DNA of 64,000 bases from Natronorubrum aibiense (GCF_009392895.1 NZ_CP045490.1:124001-188000), one strand, 5' to 3'. Numbered from the stretch's first letter, positions 44,392-54,073 are shown. Translations and numbers: made by a program. Notes: generated from the sequence alone by a model not told the origin.

Positions 44392-45159
44392 ATGCAACCG
44401 ACAGTTGCAGTGTGTCAGTTGGCGCTCGAGGATCTCGCCGTCGACACGAATCTCGCCACTGTTCGAGAACGTGTCAACGACCTCGGCGACGACGTCGATC
44501 TCGCTGTGTTCCCCGAACATACACTAACCGGGTTCGTTGCCGATGAGCGTCTCGAAGCGGTTGCACTTCCTCGAGACGGTGCCCCGATCCGTGAACTGCA
44601 ATCTCTTGCCGGACAGCGTGAAATCGCACTCGTTGTCGGCTTCGTCGAAACAACAGCCAGCGACTGCTACAATGCGACTGCATACATTGGCCCTGCTGGT
44701 GACCTCACAGTGTACCGGAAGCGTCATCTCTGGGATCGTGAGAACGACGTCCTCACTGCCGGAAACGAGTTGGTTACGGTCGAAACCCCGATCGGAAACG
44801 CGGGACTGTTGACTTGCTACGATCTCAACTTCGTCGACGACAGCGCAGCACTTGCTCGAGCGGACGTGACAGCGTTGCTCGTAGCTGGGGCGTGGCCAGG
44901 TGCATATAGCGACAACTGGCGACTCTTGCTTCGTGCACGAGCACTCGACGGTGTTCGATGGGCAATCGGGGCAAACCGAACGGGGCAACGCGATATTCCG
45001 GACTCGAAACCGGTAACGTATGCTGGCCACTCGCTGGTGGCGCGGCCGGATGGTGGCATCCATCATGCACTCGGCAGACAGGACCGAACGCTGGTGACCG
45101 ATATCGATCCCAGCGTCCTTGATCATCAACGTGATCTCATTGGCGTGTTCTCCGAGTGA
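44392..45159 (+). CDS. Nitrilase-superfamily amidohydrolase
   Basis: The 255-residue protein has the Glu-Lys-Cys triad: Glu in VFPEHTLTGF, Lys in VYRKRHLWDREND and Cys in LLTCYDLNF. It hydrolyses a C-N bond, for example an omega-amide or N-carbamoyl compound. ATG 44392 has TTTATC (44362-44367) about 27 bases upstream. The gene sits between the IS200/IS605 element and an IS remnant, so its context has been broken up. Confidence 0.9.
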   Translation: MQPTVAVCQLALEDLAVDTNLATVRERVNDLGDDVDLAVFPEHTLTGFVADERLEAVALPRDGAPIRELQSLAGQREIALVVGFVETTASDCYNATAYIGPAGDLTVYRKRHLWDRENDVLTAGNELVTVETPIGNAGLLTCYDLNFVDDSAALARADVTALLVAGAWPGAYSDNWRLLLRARALDGVRWAIGANRTGQRDIPDSKPVTYAGHSLVARPDGGIHHALGRQDRTLVTDIDPSVLDHQRDLIGVFSE

Positions 45160-45219
45160 GGTGTCCAAGACTGAACACACAGTCGGAACTCATCTCTACA
45201 GAGATACAGCGAGAGTGCC

Positions 45220-45292
45220 TCGGAGTCGTACGGAAATCAAAGATTTCCGTGATGACGAGACGCCTCGCGTCTCGAACCACTTGACCCCGAGG
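45220..45292. repeat. Two-hairpin module, copy 2
   Basis: Inverted relative to copy 1 at 23460-23531. Hairpin 2 is ACGGAAATC (45230-45238) with GATTTCCGT (45242-45250), a 9-bp perfect stem. Hairpin 1 is CGAGACGC (45256-45263) with GCGTCTCG (45267-45274), 8 bp perfect. The 21-base identity runs from 45272 to 45292. Confidence 0.6.
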
Positions 45293-45587
45293 GTGAATCG
45301 CGTAAGCTATATGATTTACCTCATCGTATTGATAAGTACAGTTGCGACGTGGGTTAAAGACCGTAATCCGAAGTAACTGCGCGCAGTTGCGAGGAAATGC
45401 GACACTTCTCAAAACCCACATCTTTGGCGTGGTGAGACGGGTATTGTCGGGCGGGGTGGAGCCGCCGACCCTCACGGACGCACCGAGCGTTCGGGTGTTA
45501 ATGCCAGCCAACCCTACTCGGGAAGGTCGAGGGGAATTAAATTCGCCTGCGACGGCACGCCCCGCTTTGGGACGTGCGGTCAAAACG

Positions 45588-45622
45588 GTGAAGCCTCGGG
45601 GCTTGTCCCCGAGGTACTTCAC
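45588..45622 (+). other. Terminal stem-loop of a tnpB-type remnant
   Basis: GTGAAG plus CCTCGGGG pairs with CCCCGAGG plus CTTCAC, a 14-bp stem with a 2-base bulge and a 5-base loop. This form is typical of the right end of haloarchaeal tnpB elements; a small RNA could still be made from it. Confidence 0.55.
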
Positions 45623-45803
45623 GATATGTGGTGTCACTGCTCCGTCTCTCAATCCAAGCAAATCATTCCTCATCATCGCGGGACTTCGATTGATTCGAGA
45701 ACATCTGTTCGAGGCGATCATCGAAGGATGGATGGTCGGTGACTACACCGATGCGGATACGCCGGTGACCGCCACAACGAATGGAGGTAACGCCGGTAGT
45801 TCT

Positions 45804-46010
45804 ATGCGTGCCAATCTCGACACTGCTACTATGGCACATGCTCCGGAAACACCGAAACAGTACGTCTGCGAGAACTGCCAGATAACCTATGCTGGCACAC
45901 CGATCCACGAGTCCGGAGGCACACACACGTTCGAGCCTCCCGAGTCGTGTGGCGTGTGCGGTGAATCCGTATTCATCGACTTAACCGATTGGATACACCA
46001 CCACGAGTGA
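45804..46010 (+). CDS. Small zinc-ribbon protein
   Basis: The 68-residue protein from ATG 45804 has two metal-binding pairs, CENC and CGVC, with a His-rich end (DWIHHHE). It is acidic and typical of haloarchaeal mini zinc-finger proteins. ATG 45831 and 45732 are alternatives; the longer frame upstream runs through the IS remnant and should not be counted. Function unknown. Confidence 0.65.
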   Translation: MRANLDTATMAHAPETPKQYVCENCQITYAGTPIHESGGTHTFEPPESCGVCGESVFIDLTDWIHHHE

Positions 46011-46439
46011 ACTGATACTCGAGTTCGATACCGACCACGCACAACGGGGCCAGCGGATCGATCGAACTGAGACTGGCCCTCGTACTCGGTGTTTGTCGAG
46101 ATGCTGATCACACCCGGATTCGGAGCGAACTCACCACAGTCGCCACAGTCGGCGCGGTTGCGAGAGTGCGCTGGTCGATTAACGGGGCCGCATTTCTCGG
46201 CTCTTTTTCAACGGCACTCGAGAAACGATTGCGACAGCGGTTGCTCGTGGGAGCGTCGATTCACCGTCGGCTGAGAAATCGCTGGTTCCTACGCAACAGG
46301 CTCGACTTCTGTGTAGTCTCGGTTTGCAACTCCCGTTCGTGATCGCCTGTCGACACCGGTCCAGACTAACTCGAAAACTGATTAACAACCTGTGTTGTAA
46401 ATCAAAATTATTTATTCGTAATGGCCCCCACCTCGTGAT
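46011..46439. other. Interval without a gene
   Basis: I see nothing coding. The last 40 bases are AT-rich and contain the TATA box of the GH68 gene. Confidence 0.5.
46408..46415 (+). promoter_or_regulatory. TATA box of the GH68 gene
   Basis: TTATTTAT is centred 28 bases upstream of ATG 46440; a leaderless transcript is expected. Confidence 0.65.
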
Positions 46440-47771
46440 ATGCTCGATGAAAGATGGGCTGACCGAGACGCACGAGCGGTCCCACAGTGGACGCGCAGAC
46501 AGGCTGCAGGGATCAGGCGGACCGACGAGACGGTGGCACCGATCGTCTACCCACCAGACGAACAGACCGATCGCGACTTGCACATCTGGGATACTTGGCT
46601 ACTCCGGAACCGCGATGGCTCGATCGCCGAGATCGATGGCTATCGCGTCATCCTCTCACTGACCGCGCCGGCGGCGTTGCTGCCGGGGAAGCGCCACGAC
46701 GTGGCGACGCTTCGATACTTCTACTCTACCGATGGCCGTGACTGGACCTGCGGCGGGCCGGTCTTCGAGGACGGAGCAGCGTTCGGCTCTCGACAGTGGG
46801 CTGGCTCCGCGCTTTACGACGACGGTCAACTCTACTTCTTCTACACCGCAGCCGGCTCACGCGGCGAGGACGAACTGACCTATACGCAACGTATCGCGGT
46901 CGGTTCCGGGGGCACGATCACGACCGACGGGGATGGACTCTCGATCACGGGTCCGTTCGATCACGAGATCCTGCTCGAGCCAGACGGCGAGCACTATGAA
47001 CGCGAAGCACAGTCTCGGGGAATGATCTACACCTTCCGAGATCCGTGGTTCTTCGAGGACCCGCAAACTGGCGAGACCTGCCTGCTGTTCGAAGCCAACA
47101 CGCCGATTCCGGATCCCGACCGCGAGGCCCGGTTCGACGTCGATCGCGACGCCCTCGATTTCAACGGCAGCGTCGGTGTGGCCGTGTCGCCGTCCGGTGA
47201 TCCGACGGAGTGGGAACTAGACGCGCCGCTGCTCGAGGCCGTCGGAACGAACCAGGAACTCGAGCGACCGCACGTGATCGTCCAGGACGGCAGCTACTAC
47301 CTGTTTATCTCCAGTCACGAGCACACGTTCGAACCCGGTCTCGAGGGGTACGATGCACTCTACGGGTTCGTTGCCGACTCGCTTCGTGGCGAGTACACCC
47401 CGCTGAACGGCTCGGGGCTCGTCGTTACCAATCCGGCCGATGCTCCCTTCCAGACGTACTCGTGGCTCGCGTATCCGCACCGCGAGGAGATCCTCGTCAG
47501 CAGCTTTTTCAACTACTACGATCTGCAGGGCCTGTCGCTCGACGACGTCGCTCACCTGCCGCCAGCGGAGCAGCAGCGACGCTTCGGCGGGACGCTCGCC
47601 CCGACGCTTCGGTTGACTGCTAATAGCGACGAGACACGGCTTCTCGGAGCGCTCGAGCACGGTCATCTTCCACTCCCTGACGAAGACTTGCCACGACTGT
47701 TGGCGGAGTACGTAGCCGATACAAATGATCGCACGAAAACCACATACGGCGACGGGGACGCGCGTCGCTAA
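46440..47771 (+). CDS. GH68 fructosyltransferase (levansucrase/inulosucrase type)
   Basis: The 443-residue protein has the GH68 triad: nucleophile D51 in LHIWDTWLL, transition-state stabiliser D201 in TFRDPWFF and acid/base E275 in NQELERPHV. It transfers fructose from sucrose to a growing fructan or to water. No signal peptide or Tat motif is visible, so it is either cytoplasmic or exported by an unrecognised route. It is convergent with a GH32 gene, the two stops being 6 bases apart, and the pair would make and degrade fructan or use sucrose. Confidence 0.92.
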   Translation: MLDERWADRDARAVPQWTRRQAAGIRRTDETVAPIVYPPDEQTDRDLHIWDTWLLRNRDGSIAEIDGYRVILSLTAPAALLPGKRHDVATLRYFYSTDGRDWTCGGPVFEDGAAFGSRQWAGSALYDDGQLYFFYTAAGSRGEDELTYTQRIAVGSGGTITTDGDGLSITGPFDHEILLEPDGEHYEREAQSRGMIYTFRDPWFFEDPQTGETCLLFEANTPIPDPDREARFDVDRDALDFNGSVGVAVSPSGDPTEWELDAPLLEAVGTNQELERPHVIVQDGSYYLFISSHEHTFEPGLEGYDALYGFVADSLRGEYTPLNGSGLVVTNPADAPFQTYSWLAYPHREEILVSSFFNYYDLQGLSLDDVAHLPPAEQQRRFGGTLAPTLRLTANSDETRLLGALEHGHLPLPDEDLPRLLAEYVADTNDRTKTTYGDGDARR

Positions 47772-47777
47772 GTCGCG

Positions 47778-49937
47778 TTACTCCGGATTTGGCCAAGCGC
47801 TGCCGAGTTGCCAGATATCCAGCGCTTCGAGTGTGACTGTGCCGCCTGCTGCGTACAGTGACACACCGTTGCTGTCTTCACGAGTCGGGTAGATCCGGGT
47901 GGTGAGACAGTGCCGGTCGTTGGCAAAGAGTTCGAGGACGGAACCGTCGAGGAACAGCCGAAGTGAGAGCGAGTCGTCCACCGGCGTGACGGGCATCGAC
48001 ACCGGTTCGTCCGAGACTCGAGAGTCGACACTCGAGGCGGCTCGATCGACGACGACGTTGCTCTCGCGGGTGTATCTGATCAGGGTCTCTTCTTCCTCGT
48101 CGGGTGACTGTCGAACGACCAGCCCGAACTCGTCGGCGTCGTCGATCCGAACCTCTGCACGCATCTCGAGTGCGCGTCCGGTAACGGGGAGCGATCGGTG
48201 CTCGTCGGTGAGCGTCGCCGTCTCTTCGTGAACGTGTGCCTCTCGCAGCGCGGTCAGTTCGGGGGCAGGCCGCTGGCGGAGTCGACCGCCGGCGTCGAGA
48301 TCGACCAACCGGGGGAGCGACAGCGTCCCCGACCAGCCTGCATCCCACTGGGCACTCGCATCCCGCTCCGGTTTCACCCAGCCCCACATCAGCCACCGGC
48401 CGTCGTCGTCACGAAGCGACTGTGGCGCGTAGAACGATCCGTGGTCGAGCAGTCCGGTCCGATCGACGTCGAACGCACCATCGTCGGCGTCGTAGCCACC
48501 GAGGTAGTAGCGGACTGCCTCATAGTTCGAGATGTGCAAAAGCTGGCGCTCGCCGAAATCGAGGAGTTCCGGACACTCCCACATATGGCCGTCGCGTTCG
48601 GGGTTGCCGACGAGAATCGGTCCCTGATACTCCCAGTCAGTCAGTTCGTCGCCGTCGCTCGTATACAGCAGCGCCGTCCCGCCACCGTCTTCGATCCCGG
48701 AGCCGATCAGGTGGTGCCACGTTCCATCGTCGGCCTGCCAGACGCTGTGATCCCGGAACTCCGCACGCCAGTGCTCGGTCGATCGCAGTGGCGGCTCCTC
48801 GGGAAGCGTGTCGATGATCGGATTTTCATCCGACTTCTCCCAGACGGACAAGTCGTCGTCGGTCGCCGTCCCGAGACAGGGGAGTTGCAAGTCACCGCGA
48901 CCACCGGTGTAGAGGATCAGTGGCGTCCCATCGACGTCGACGGCACAGCCGGACCAGCAGCCGTCCCGATCGGGACCGTCCGGTGAGGGTGTCAGTGCAA
49001 CTGGTCGGTCTTCCCACGTCACGAGGTCGTCGCTGACGGCGTGGCCCCAGTGGATCGTTCCGTGGTAGGGTCCGCCCGGATTGTACTGGTAGAAGACGTG
49101 ATACTCGTCGTTCCACTGGATCACGCCGTTTGGGTCGTTGAGCCAGTTCGCCGGCGGCGAGAGGTGATACTGCGGCCGGTGGTGATCGTCGGCCAGTGCA
49201 GCTCGGCGGCGTGAGAGTGCGGTTGCGTCTTCCGGTCGCCCGTCTGTGAGTCGCTGGTCGTCGGCCGAAAGCACGCCAAGGAGGTTCTCGAGGAGTCGCC
49301 TTCGATTCGCTGCCGTTTCGTCGGTCGTCGGCCCCTCGAACTGCACTGCCGTGCCGAGGCCGGCGACGTCGCCAGCACCCATCTGCCACCCCACGAGCGC
49401 GACCTCGTGCGGGGCCTCACGGTCCTCGCGCAGCGTACTCGAAAGCGGCACGCCGCGTTCGGGTAGAATCGCCTCGTATCGCGCGGACGGTTGCGGACCG
49501 TCAGGCACCCGCGTCGGAACCCGAAGCCCGTTCAAATCGGCGAAAACAGGCTGTTCGTCGTACGCCGCCTGGACGAGCAGCCCTGTCGTCGTTGTCGGAT
49601 CTTCGACGGTGGATACGTCCGGGGCGACGGGATCGATTCCGAGCGTCGAGACGGCCTCGAGCGCCCGAAGCGAGAGCAAGAGGCCGTTTCCACCACGGAG
49701 ATAGGTATCGAACGCCTCTCGGCAGTCGGACAGCTTGGCAACGGACTCGAGCGACTCGGTCCGGTGCCACCAGCAGACGTCGTACGCCTCGAGCGCTTCA
49801 GCTCCTGCTGCGATGTCGGCGAGTGACACCGGCTCAGCGTCGATGCCCGTCGCTTCACACCACTCGAGTGCTGCTTGCTGTTCCGGCGACAACTCGTCGT
49901 CAAATAGAAATCCGACACGGTTCGCAGATGAAGTCAT
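47778..49937 (-). CDS. GH32 fructosidase with N-terminal amidotransferase-like domain
   Basis: The 719-residue protein has an extra N-terminal domain (about 1-225; [34 protein letters not shown]) with the look of a class I glutamine-amidotransferase/ThuA-like fold. The GH32 five-blade propeller follows (about 255-560): nucleophile D268 in WLNDPNG, D396 in FRDHS and acid/base E454 in MWECPEL. The stabiliser motif RDP reads RDH. A beta-sandwich (about 570-719) completes it. No signal peptide is seen. It should release fructose from fructan, sucrose or fructooligosaccharides. Confidence 0.9.
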   Translation of the reverse strand: MTSSANRVGFLFDDELSPEQQAALEWCEATGIDAEPVSLADIAAGAEALEAYDVCWWHRTESLESVAKLSDCREAFDTYLRGGNGLLLSLRALEAVSTLGIDPVAPDVSTVEDPTTTTGLLVQAAYDEQPVFADLNGLRVPTRVPDGPQPSARYEAILPERGVPLSSTLREDREAPHEVALVGWQMGAGDVAGLGTAVQFEGPTTDETAANRRRLLENLLGVLSADDQRLTDGRPEDATALSRRRAALADDHHRPQYHLSPPANWLNDPNGVIQWNDEYHVFYQYNPGGPYHGTIHWGHAVSDDLVTWEDRPVALTPSPDGPDRDGCWSGCAVDVDGTPLILYTGGRGDLQLPCLGTATDDDLSVWEKSDENPIIDTLPEEPPLRSTEHWRAEFRDHSVWQADDGTWHHLIGSGIEDGGGTALLYTSDGDELTDWEYQGPILVGNPERDGHMWECPELLDFGERQLLHISNYEAVRYYLGGYDADDGAFDVDRTGLLDHGSFYAPQSLRDDDGRWLMWGWVKPERDASAQWDAGWSGTLSLPRLVDLDAGGRLRQRPAPELTALREAHVHEETATLTDEHRSLPVTGRALEMRAEVRIDDADEFGLVVRQSPDEEEETLIRYTRESNVVVDRAASSVDSRVSDEPVSMPVTPVDDSLSLRLFLDGSVLELFANDRHCLTTRIYPTREDSNGVSLYAAGGTVTLEALDIWQLGSAWPNPE

Positions 49938-50652
49938 CTATACGCAGTCCAACGCCCGACCGTTATAGAACTGCCGCCACTCTTTGGGCGGTGTTCAAAG
50001 TAGGTTAACGGAATGAGACGTGGAATTTTCAACCGGCCTCTTGTCGAATTCACGTACCTCCAACACTCACATCGTCAACCCAATCTCCTTTTACAGAGTG
50101 GTGGAAACTTTATAGAAGTTTATATATCGGCGCCAATTCTGATTATCAAAATACTATCTAGATGTCCAAAAACGAGGGTAAGCGACTGTCTGTCACGATC
50201 CAGAAAGCCGATTTACACTTCGATTCTAGTCAGCGTTCGGGGGACGTCACAGTTGGTGAAGCCTCAATCCGACTCGACGGCGAGCAGTGTTGTTGGCGGC
50301 CATAATCGATCTTCTGTCGAATAAATCTCTTTTATAACGGTCTAAGTGATCAGAATCAACGGTAAAGGCTGCTTTTTTGAAAAATACGTAATGGCTATCA
50401 CGACGCCAGATCTCACATTGGTGGCACCAAATTTGGAATAATAGTTGTGAACGGCACGATCCTAACTTCAGATACAAATATCATGAGAAATACACTATTG
50501 TTGTAATCAATGCTATATTTGGCTACATACCAACAACATTTAAATTGGAGTTGTAGTTAACAACTATTGTTAGGTTTATTAACCACTTGCAAAAGGTTAC
50601 GTTTGATCAATAGCGTGTGATAAGCGAAGCGAGATATACGGTAGGATCTTCG
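49938..50652. other. AT-rich interval
   Basis: Mostly non-coding and AT-rich from about 50310. It includes a possible 47-codon gene (50162-50305), and a dyad AGTTGT-AGTTA-ACAACT at 50549-50565 near the 3' end of IclR gene 2. No IS motif was found. Confidence 0.5.
50162..50305 (+). CDS. Possible 47-residue protein
   Basis: The frame reads MSKNEGKRLSVTIQKADLHF and ends in CCWRP. TATA-like TTTATATATC (50119-50128) lies about 35-40 bases upstream. Composition is not strongly acidic and no relative is recognised, so it may be a truncated gene or chance. Confidence 0.25.
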   Translation: MSKNEGKRLSVTIQKADLHFDSSQRSGDVTVGEASIRLDGEQCCWRP

Positions 50653-51414
50653 TCAGTAGTCATGAAGATTCACTTCAATTCTATTTTTCGTCGCTTGTAA
50701 CTGATCAGGAAGGGTTTCTCGGTACCAGGTTCCAGTCATGTCGGCTGCAGGGCCCGAGAGACTGACGGCGCCGACTACTGTCTCATCAGGACCAAATACT
50801 GGAACGCCAACACACCGAAGTCCACGACCGTACTCTTCTTCATCGAACGCGACACCGTGCTTGCGAACTTGGTTGAGCTCGTCAAGCAGTTCGTCTCTTT
50901 CGGTGATCGTTTGTTCCGTGTACTCGACGAGTTCAATCGAGTCGAAGAGTTCCTCAAATCGGTCCGACGAGACGTGAGCGAGAATTGACTTTCCAGTGGC
51001 GGTACAGTGCAAGTCGTGGATCTCTCCTGCTTGCGTCGAAAATCGGATGCTATCGCTCCCTCGAGATCGGTACAGATAGACGCCTTTTTGCTGTTCTTCG
51101 ACGGCGAGATTACCCACCAACTCCGTACCCCGGACGAGAGTTTCGATCTGTGGTCGTGCAGTTTCGAATAAGTCCGTTCGCATCCGAGTCGTTTCGCCGA
51201 TGCGAAGAAATCGAAGTCCAAGACGATATCGACCGTCCTCGTTTACGACGTACCCTCTTTCCCGGAGCGTCGTCAGATGATTGTGGGCAGTACTCTTCGA
51301 AACGTCGACAGCGTTGGCAATCTCGGTTACACCTGCCTCACCGTTCACTTCGAGATACTCTACCAGCGATAGAAGCGTTTCGACCGTTCCGATGGGGGCG
51401 TTCGTGCGATTCAT
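50653..51414 (-). CDS. IclR family transcriptional regulator 2
   Basis: The 253-residue protein has a winged helix (about residues 8-65, AGVTEIANAVDVSKSTAHNHLTTLRERGYVV) and an effector domain with LHCTATGKSILAHV and GAVSLSGPAADMTG. It lies downstream of the alpha-ketoglutarate-semialdehyde-dehydrogenase-like gene on the same strand, 323 bases away, and may regulate it. Two GTTCTG dyads upstream are candidate operators. Confidence 0.92.
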   Translation of the reverse strand: MNRTNAPIGTVETLLSLVEYLEVNGEAGVTEIANAVDVSKSTAHNHLTTLRERGYVVNEDGRYRLGLRFLRIGETTRMRTDLFETARPQIETLVRGTELVGNLAVEEQQKGVYLYRSRGSDSIRFSTQAGEIHDLHCTATGKSILAHVSSDRFEELFDSIELVEYTEQTITERDELLDELNQVRKHGVAFDEEEYGRGLRCVGVPVFGPDETVVGAVSLSGPAADMTGTWYRETLPDQLQATKNRIEVNLHDY

Positions 51415-51462
51415 ATTGGAGATAGTTTCGCTAGTAGTACTTGTAGTTGATCCCGAATACGT

Positions 51463-51479
51463 GTTCTGCCAGACAGAAC
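51463..51479. promoter_or_regulatory. Dyad C copy 1 (GTTCTG-CCAGA-CAGAAC)
   Basis: Perfect 6-bp arms; it lies about 50-65 bases upstream of the IclR gene 2 start, directly beyond the expected TATA position, a typical place for an operator. Confidence 0.5.
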
Positions 51480-51611
51480 GCTTAGCTCACTTTACCTCTC
51501 TTACAGGGAATTTGAGCGTATCGAGTTCTCCTCGAGTCTCGATCTACGATCGAATTTTACAGCGGTATGTGTGTAATTACATGCACTGATTCAGTGGTGC
51601 TGTCTCTATTC

Positions 51612-51628
51612 GTTCTGTCCCATAGAAC
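51612..51628. promoter_or_regulatory. Dyad C copy 2 (GTTCTGTCCCATAGAAC)
   Basis: Same outline as copy 1 with GTTCT/AGAAC arms and matching C and A positions in the centre, 149 bases away. Confidence 0.45.
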
Positions 51629-51737
51629 GATTGTTCTACAGACCGGTGCGCGGATAGCTGTCGATACTCCCTGTGAAAATCGCCTTCGAAGAAAAAACTG
51701 ATTCAACAGTCGCTCGAACGACGCCACTTCTCGTTCG

Positions 51738-53180
51738 TCAGTAGTTGAGGTACACCGTCTTCGTCGTCGTGTAGAAGTCGAGCCCGGCGTCTCCCTGCTC
51801 CCGCCACGTTTCGCTGGAGGAGCGTTTCGTGCCGCCAAACGGGACGTGCAGTTCCAGACCAGTGGTCTTCTCGTTGATCTTCACGACGCCGGCTTCGACT
51901 TTATCGATGAAACGGTTGGCCTCCGAGAGATTTTCCGTGATGACGCTCGCGGCGAGCCCGTACTGACTGTCGTTCGCGATGACGACTGCCTCCTTGAAAT
52001 CAGAGACAGGAATAACCGCAACGACCGGACCGAATATCTCCTCCCGGGCGATCCGCATCTCCGACTCGACGTCACTGAATACGGTCGGTTCGACGTAGTG
52101 GCCGTCACCGTCGACAGTAGGGACATCACCGCCCGCTTCAAGTGTTGCGCCCTCTTCTTTCCCGATCTCGATGTAGTCGAGCGTACTCTCGAGTTCAGAC
52201 GCCGAAACCTGTGGGCCCATCTCGGCCTCGAGGCCAGGGCCGATTTCGATATCGTTCGCGTAGTCAGCGAGTCGCTCAACGAACTCATCGTAGATCGATT
52301 CGTGGACGATGGCTCGAGAGGTCGCGGTACAGGCCTGACCGGTGACGCCGAACGCACCGGCGCCGACGATGTCGACGGCCTCGTCGATGTCTGCGCTTGG
52401 CATCACAACGGCTGGATTCTTCCCGCCCATCTCTAACTGGATTCGAGCCCCTGTTTCGGCAGCCGACTCCCGGACGAGCTCTCCGACTGCCGAACTTCCG
52501 GTGAACGAAATCGCGTCGACCGCCTCGTGAGACGTGATCGTCGATCCGACTTCGCTTCCGGAGCCGGTCACGACGTTGAGGACGCCGTCAGGAAGCCCAG
52601 CCTCGTCAAGACAGTCGGCGAGTTCGTGAGCGACGGTCGGGGCTTGGGACGCCGGCTTGAGTACGACGGTGTTGCCGGCTGCCAGTGCCGGTACCACCTT
52701 CCACGTCGGGATGGCGATCGGGTAGTTCCACGGTGTGATGAGTCCGACGACTCCGACGGGTTCCATCACGGTTCGGAGACGACTGTTCTGATCGCTCGAT
52801 GCCTTCGCATCGCCTGCGAGATCACTGGCTTTCTCGGCGTAGTAATAGAGAATGTCGACGGCACGCTGGACTTCGCCGGTCGCTTCTGCGAGTGTCTTTC
52901 CTTCTTCGAGCGTCAGTGTCTTCGCGACATCCTCGGCGCGATCTTCGAGCAATCCGGCAGCACGGCGAAGTACGGCACCGCGCTCTGGCCCGGGCGTTTC
53001 TGCCCACGCATCCTGCGCACCGACAGCCGCCTGAATTGCTCGCTCGGCGTCGGCTCCGGTTGCCTTCGGGAATTGCGCGACGACCGATCCGTCGGCCGGA
53101 TTGGTTACCGAAAACGTCTCTTCAGAGTCCGATTCGATCCACTCTCCATTACAGTAGTTCTTGCGCTGTTGGACTGCCAT
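51738..53180 (-). CDS. Aldehyde dehydrogenase, alpha-ketoglutarate-semialdehyde dehydrogenase-like
   Basis: The 480-residue NAD(P)-dependent ALDH has the general base in LEMGGKNPAVV and the nucleophile in GQACTATSRAI. Its ending PFGGTKRSSSETWREQGD plus DFYT is the one I associate with 2,5-dioxopentanoate (KGSA) dehydrogenase of pentose and hydroxyproline routes, such as haloarchaeal XacF, from memory. It would yield 2-oxoglutarate. Succinate-semialdehyde or betaine-aldehyde activity is possible. ATAAATA at 53207-53213 is 30 bases upstream of the ATG. It lies between two IclR genes on the same strand. Confidence 0.85.
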   Translation of the reverse strand: MAVQQRKNYCNGEWIESDSEETFSVTNPADGSVVAQFPKATGADAERAIQAAVGAQDAWAETPGPERGAVLRRAAGLLEDRAEDVAKTLTLEEGKTLAEATGEVQRAVDILYYYAEKASDLAGDAKASSDQNSRLRTVMEPVGVVGLITPWNYPIAIPTWKVVPALAAGNTVVLKPASQAPTVAHELADCLDEAGLPDGVLNVVTGSGSEVGSTITSHEAVDAISFTGSSAVGELVRESAAETGARIQLEMGGKNPAVVMPSADIDEAVDIVGAGAFGVTGQACTATSRAIVHESIYDEFVERLADYANDIEIGPGLEAEMGPQVSASELESTLDYIEIGKEEGATLEAGGDVPTVDGDGHYVEPTVFSDVESEMRIAREEIFGPVVAVIPVSDFKEAVVIANDSQYGLAASVITENLSEANRFIDKVEAGVVKINEKTTGLELHVPFGGTKRSSSETWREQGDAGLDFYTTTKTVYLNY

Positions 53181-53206
53181 CTATGTGTATAATCGCTAGT
53201 TCCATC

Positions 53207-53213
53207 ATAAATA
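53207..53213 (-). promoter_or_regulatory. TATA box of the aldehyde dehydrogenase gene
   Basis: Reverse-strand TATTTAT, centred about 30 bases upstream of ATG 53180. Confidence 0.6.
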
Positions 53214-53270
53214 GATTCCCCCTCTAACCGAAGTGATCGAGACCGTGTTACGAAACGATACACGCGTACG

Positions 53271-54041
53271 TCATCTGGCGCTGTAGTTCAGCTCGATTAT
53301 ATTGGTCGTGGACAGGAGTTTGTTCCGGAGTTCCTCCTCGACGTCGGATTCCTGAAGTCGCTGCACAGGACCGGTGACGCTGAGGCCGCCCAGCACAGTC
53401 CCGGTTGAGTCCTCGATAACGGTCGATATCGTCGTCATCCCTGTTCTGTACTCCTCGCGGTCGAACGAGACGCCGTTCTTTCGGATTTCCTCGAGTTCAT
53501 CTTTGAGTTCGTCTCGATCGGTGATCGTGTTTTCCGTGCGGGCAGGCATCCCATGTCTGTCGAGTATTTCAGTCACTCGTTCGGCCGGGTACTCCGCGAG
53601 GATCGCTTTGCCGACGGCCGAGGAGTGCATATGAAAGTGCGTCCCGTCGGTAAAATCGTACGAAATGCTTTGCTCGCCTTGGACGACGTCGAGTGCGACG
53701 CACAGGCCGTTTTGTTCGACCGACAGCGTAACGAGTTCGCTACTGGATTGCTCAGCGAGACGATTCACTTCCGGCTTCGCGACGTTGTACAGAGCCACAT
53801 TGTCGCGGACACGTCCACCGAGTTCCATGTACCGGAGACTCAGTTCGTACGCGCCACGGTCATTTTGGATCACGTATCCCAGCTGACGGAGCGTACTCAG
53901 GTAGTCGTGAACGACGCTCCGTGGTCTGTCGATCTCCTCAGCCAGCGTTGTCACGTTGCTCTCGCCGGCGCTCTCGAGCGCCGTCATGATATCGTCCATC
54001 GTCAACAGCGCCTTGATCGGCCGATTCGCTTCGTCATCCAT
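53271..54041 (-). CDS. IclR family transcriptional regulator 3
   Basis: The 256-residue protein has a winged helix (about residues 15-70, VTTLAEEIDRPRSVVHDYLSTLRQLGYV) and an effector domain with HSSAVGKAILAEY and GGLSVTGPVQRL. It is divergent from the amidohydrolase-Rieske-BCCT operon and is its likely regulator. ATG 54041 is preferred over 54074 because TATATA (54066-54071) is 27 bases upstream. A dyad directly beyond that TATA suggests autoregulation. Confidence 0.93.
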   Translation of the reverse strand: MDDEANRPIKALLTMDDIMTALESAGESNVTTLAEEIDRPRSVVHDYLSTLRQLGYVIQNDRGAYELSLRYMELGGRVRDNVALYNVAKPEVNRLAEQSSSELVTLSVEQNGLCVALDVVQGEQSISYDFTDGTHFHMHSSAVGKAILAEYPAERVTEILDRHGMPARTENTITDRDELKDELEEIRKNGVSFDREEYRTGMTTISTVIEDSTGTVLGGLSVTGPVQRLQESDVEEELRNKLLSTTNIIELNYSAR

Positions 54042-54065
54042 AGAATGGTAATCAGTGGCATCACA

Positions 54066-54071
54066 TATATA
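54066..54071 (-). promoter_or_regulatory. TATA box of IclR gene 3
   Basis: TATATA centred 27 bases upstream of ATG 54041. It abuts the candidate operator at 54074-54088. Confidence 0.7.
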
Positions 54072-54073
54072 CA

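Larger units (their letters stand above)
45160..45731. other. IS-end remnant region without an intact gene
   Basis: The region holds the second two-hairpin module, then GC-rich text without RuvC motifs, then a strong terminal stem-loop at 45588-45622. The sequence CTTG(A/T)CCCCGAGG occurs at 45280-45292 and again at 45602-45614. This looks like the 3' end of a decayed tnpB-type IS200/IS605 element. Confidence 0.5.
51415..51737. other. Interval with paired dyads upstream of IclR gene 2
   Basis: No gene. Two 17-bp inverted repeats of the form GTTCTG-N5-AGAAC type, at 51463-51479 and 51612-51628, are the only structure I found. Confidence 0.5.

Noticed and set aside
45342-45731. 5' part of the long forward frame leading into the small zinc-ribbon protein
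   Set aside because: It begins with a TTG and runs straight through the IS-end stem-loop; the real gene more likely begins at 45804 or nearby.
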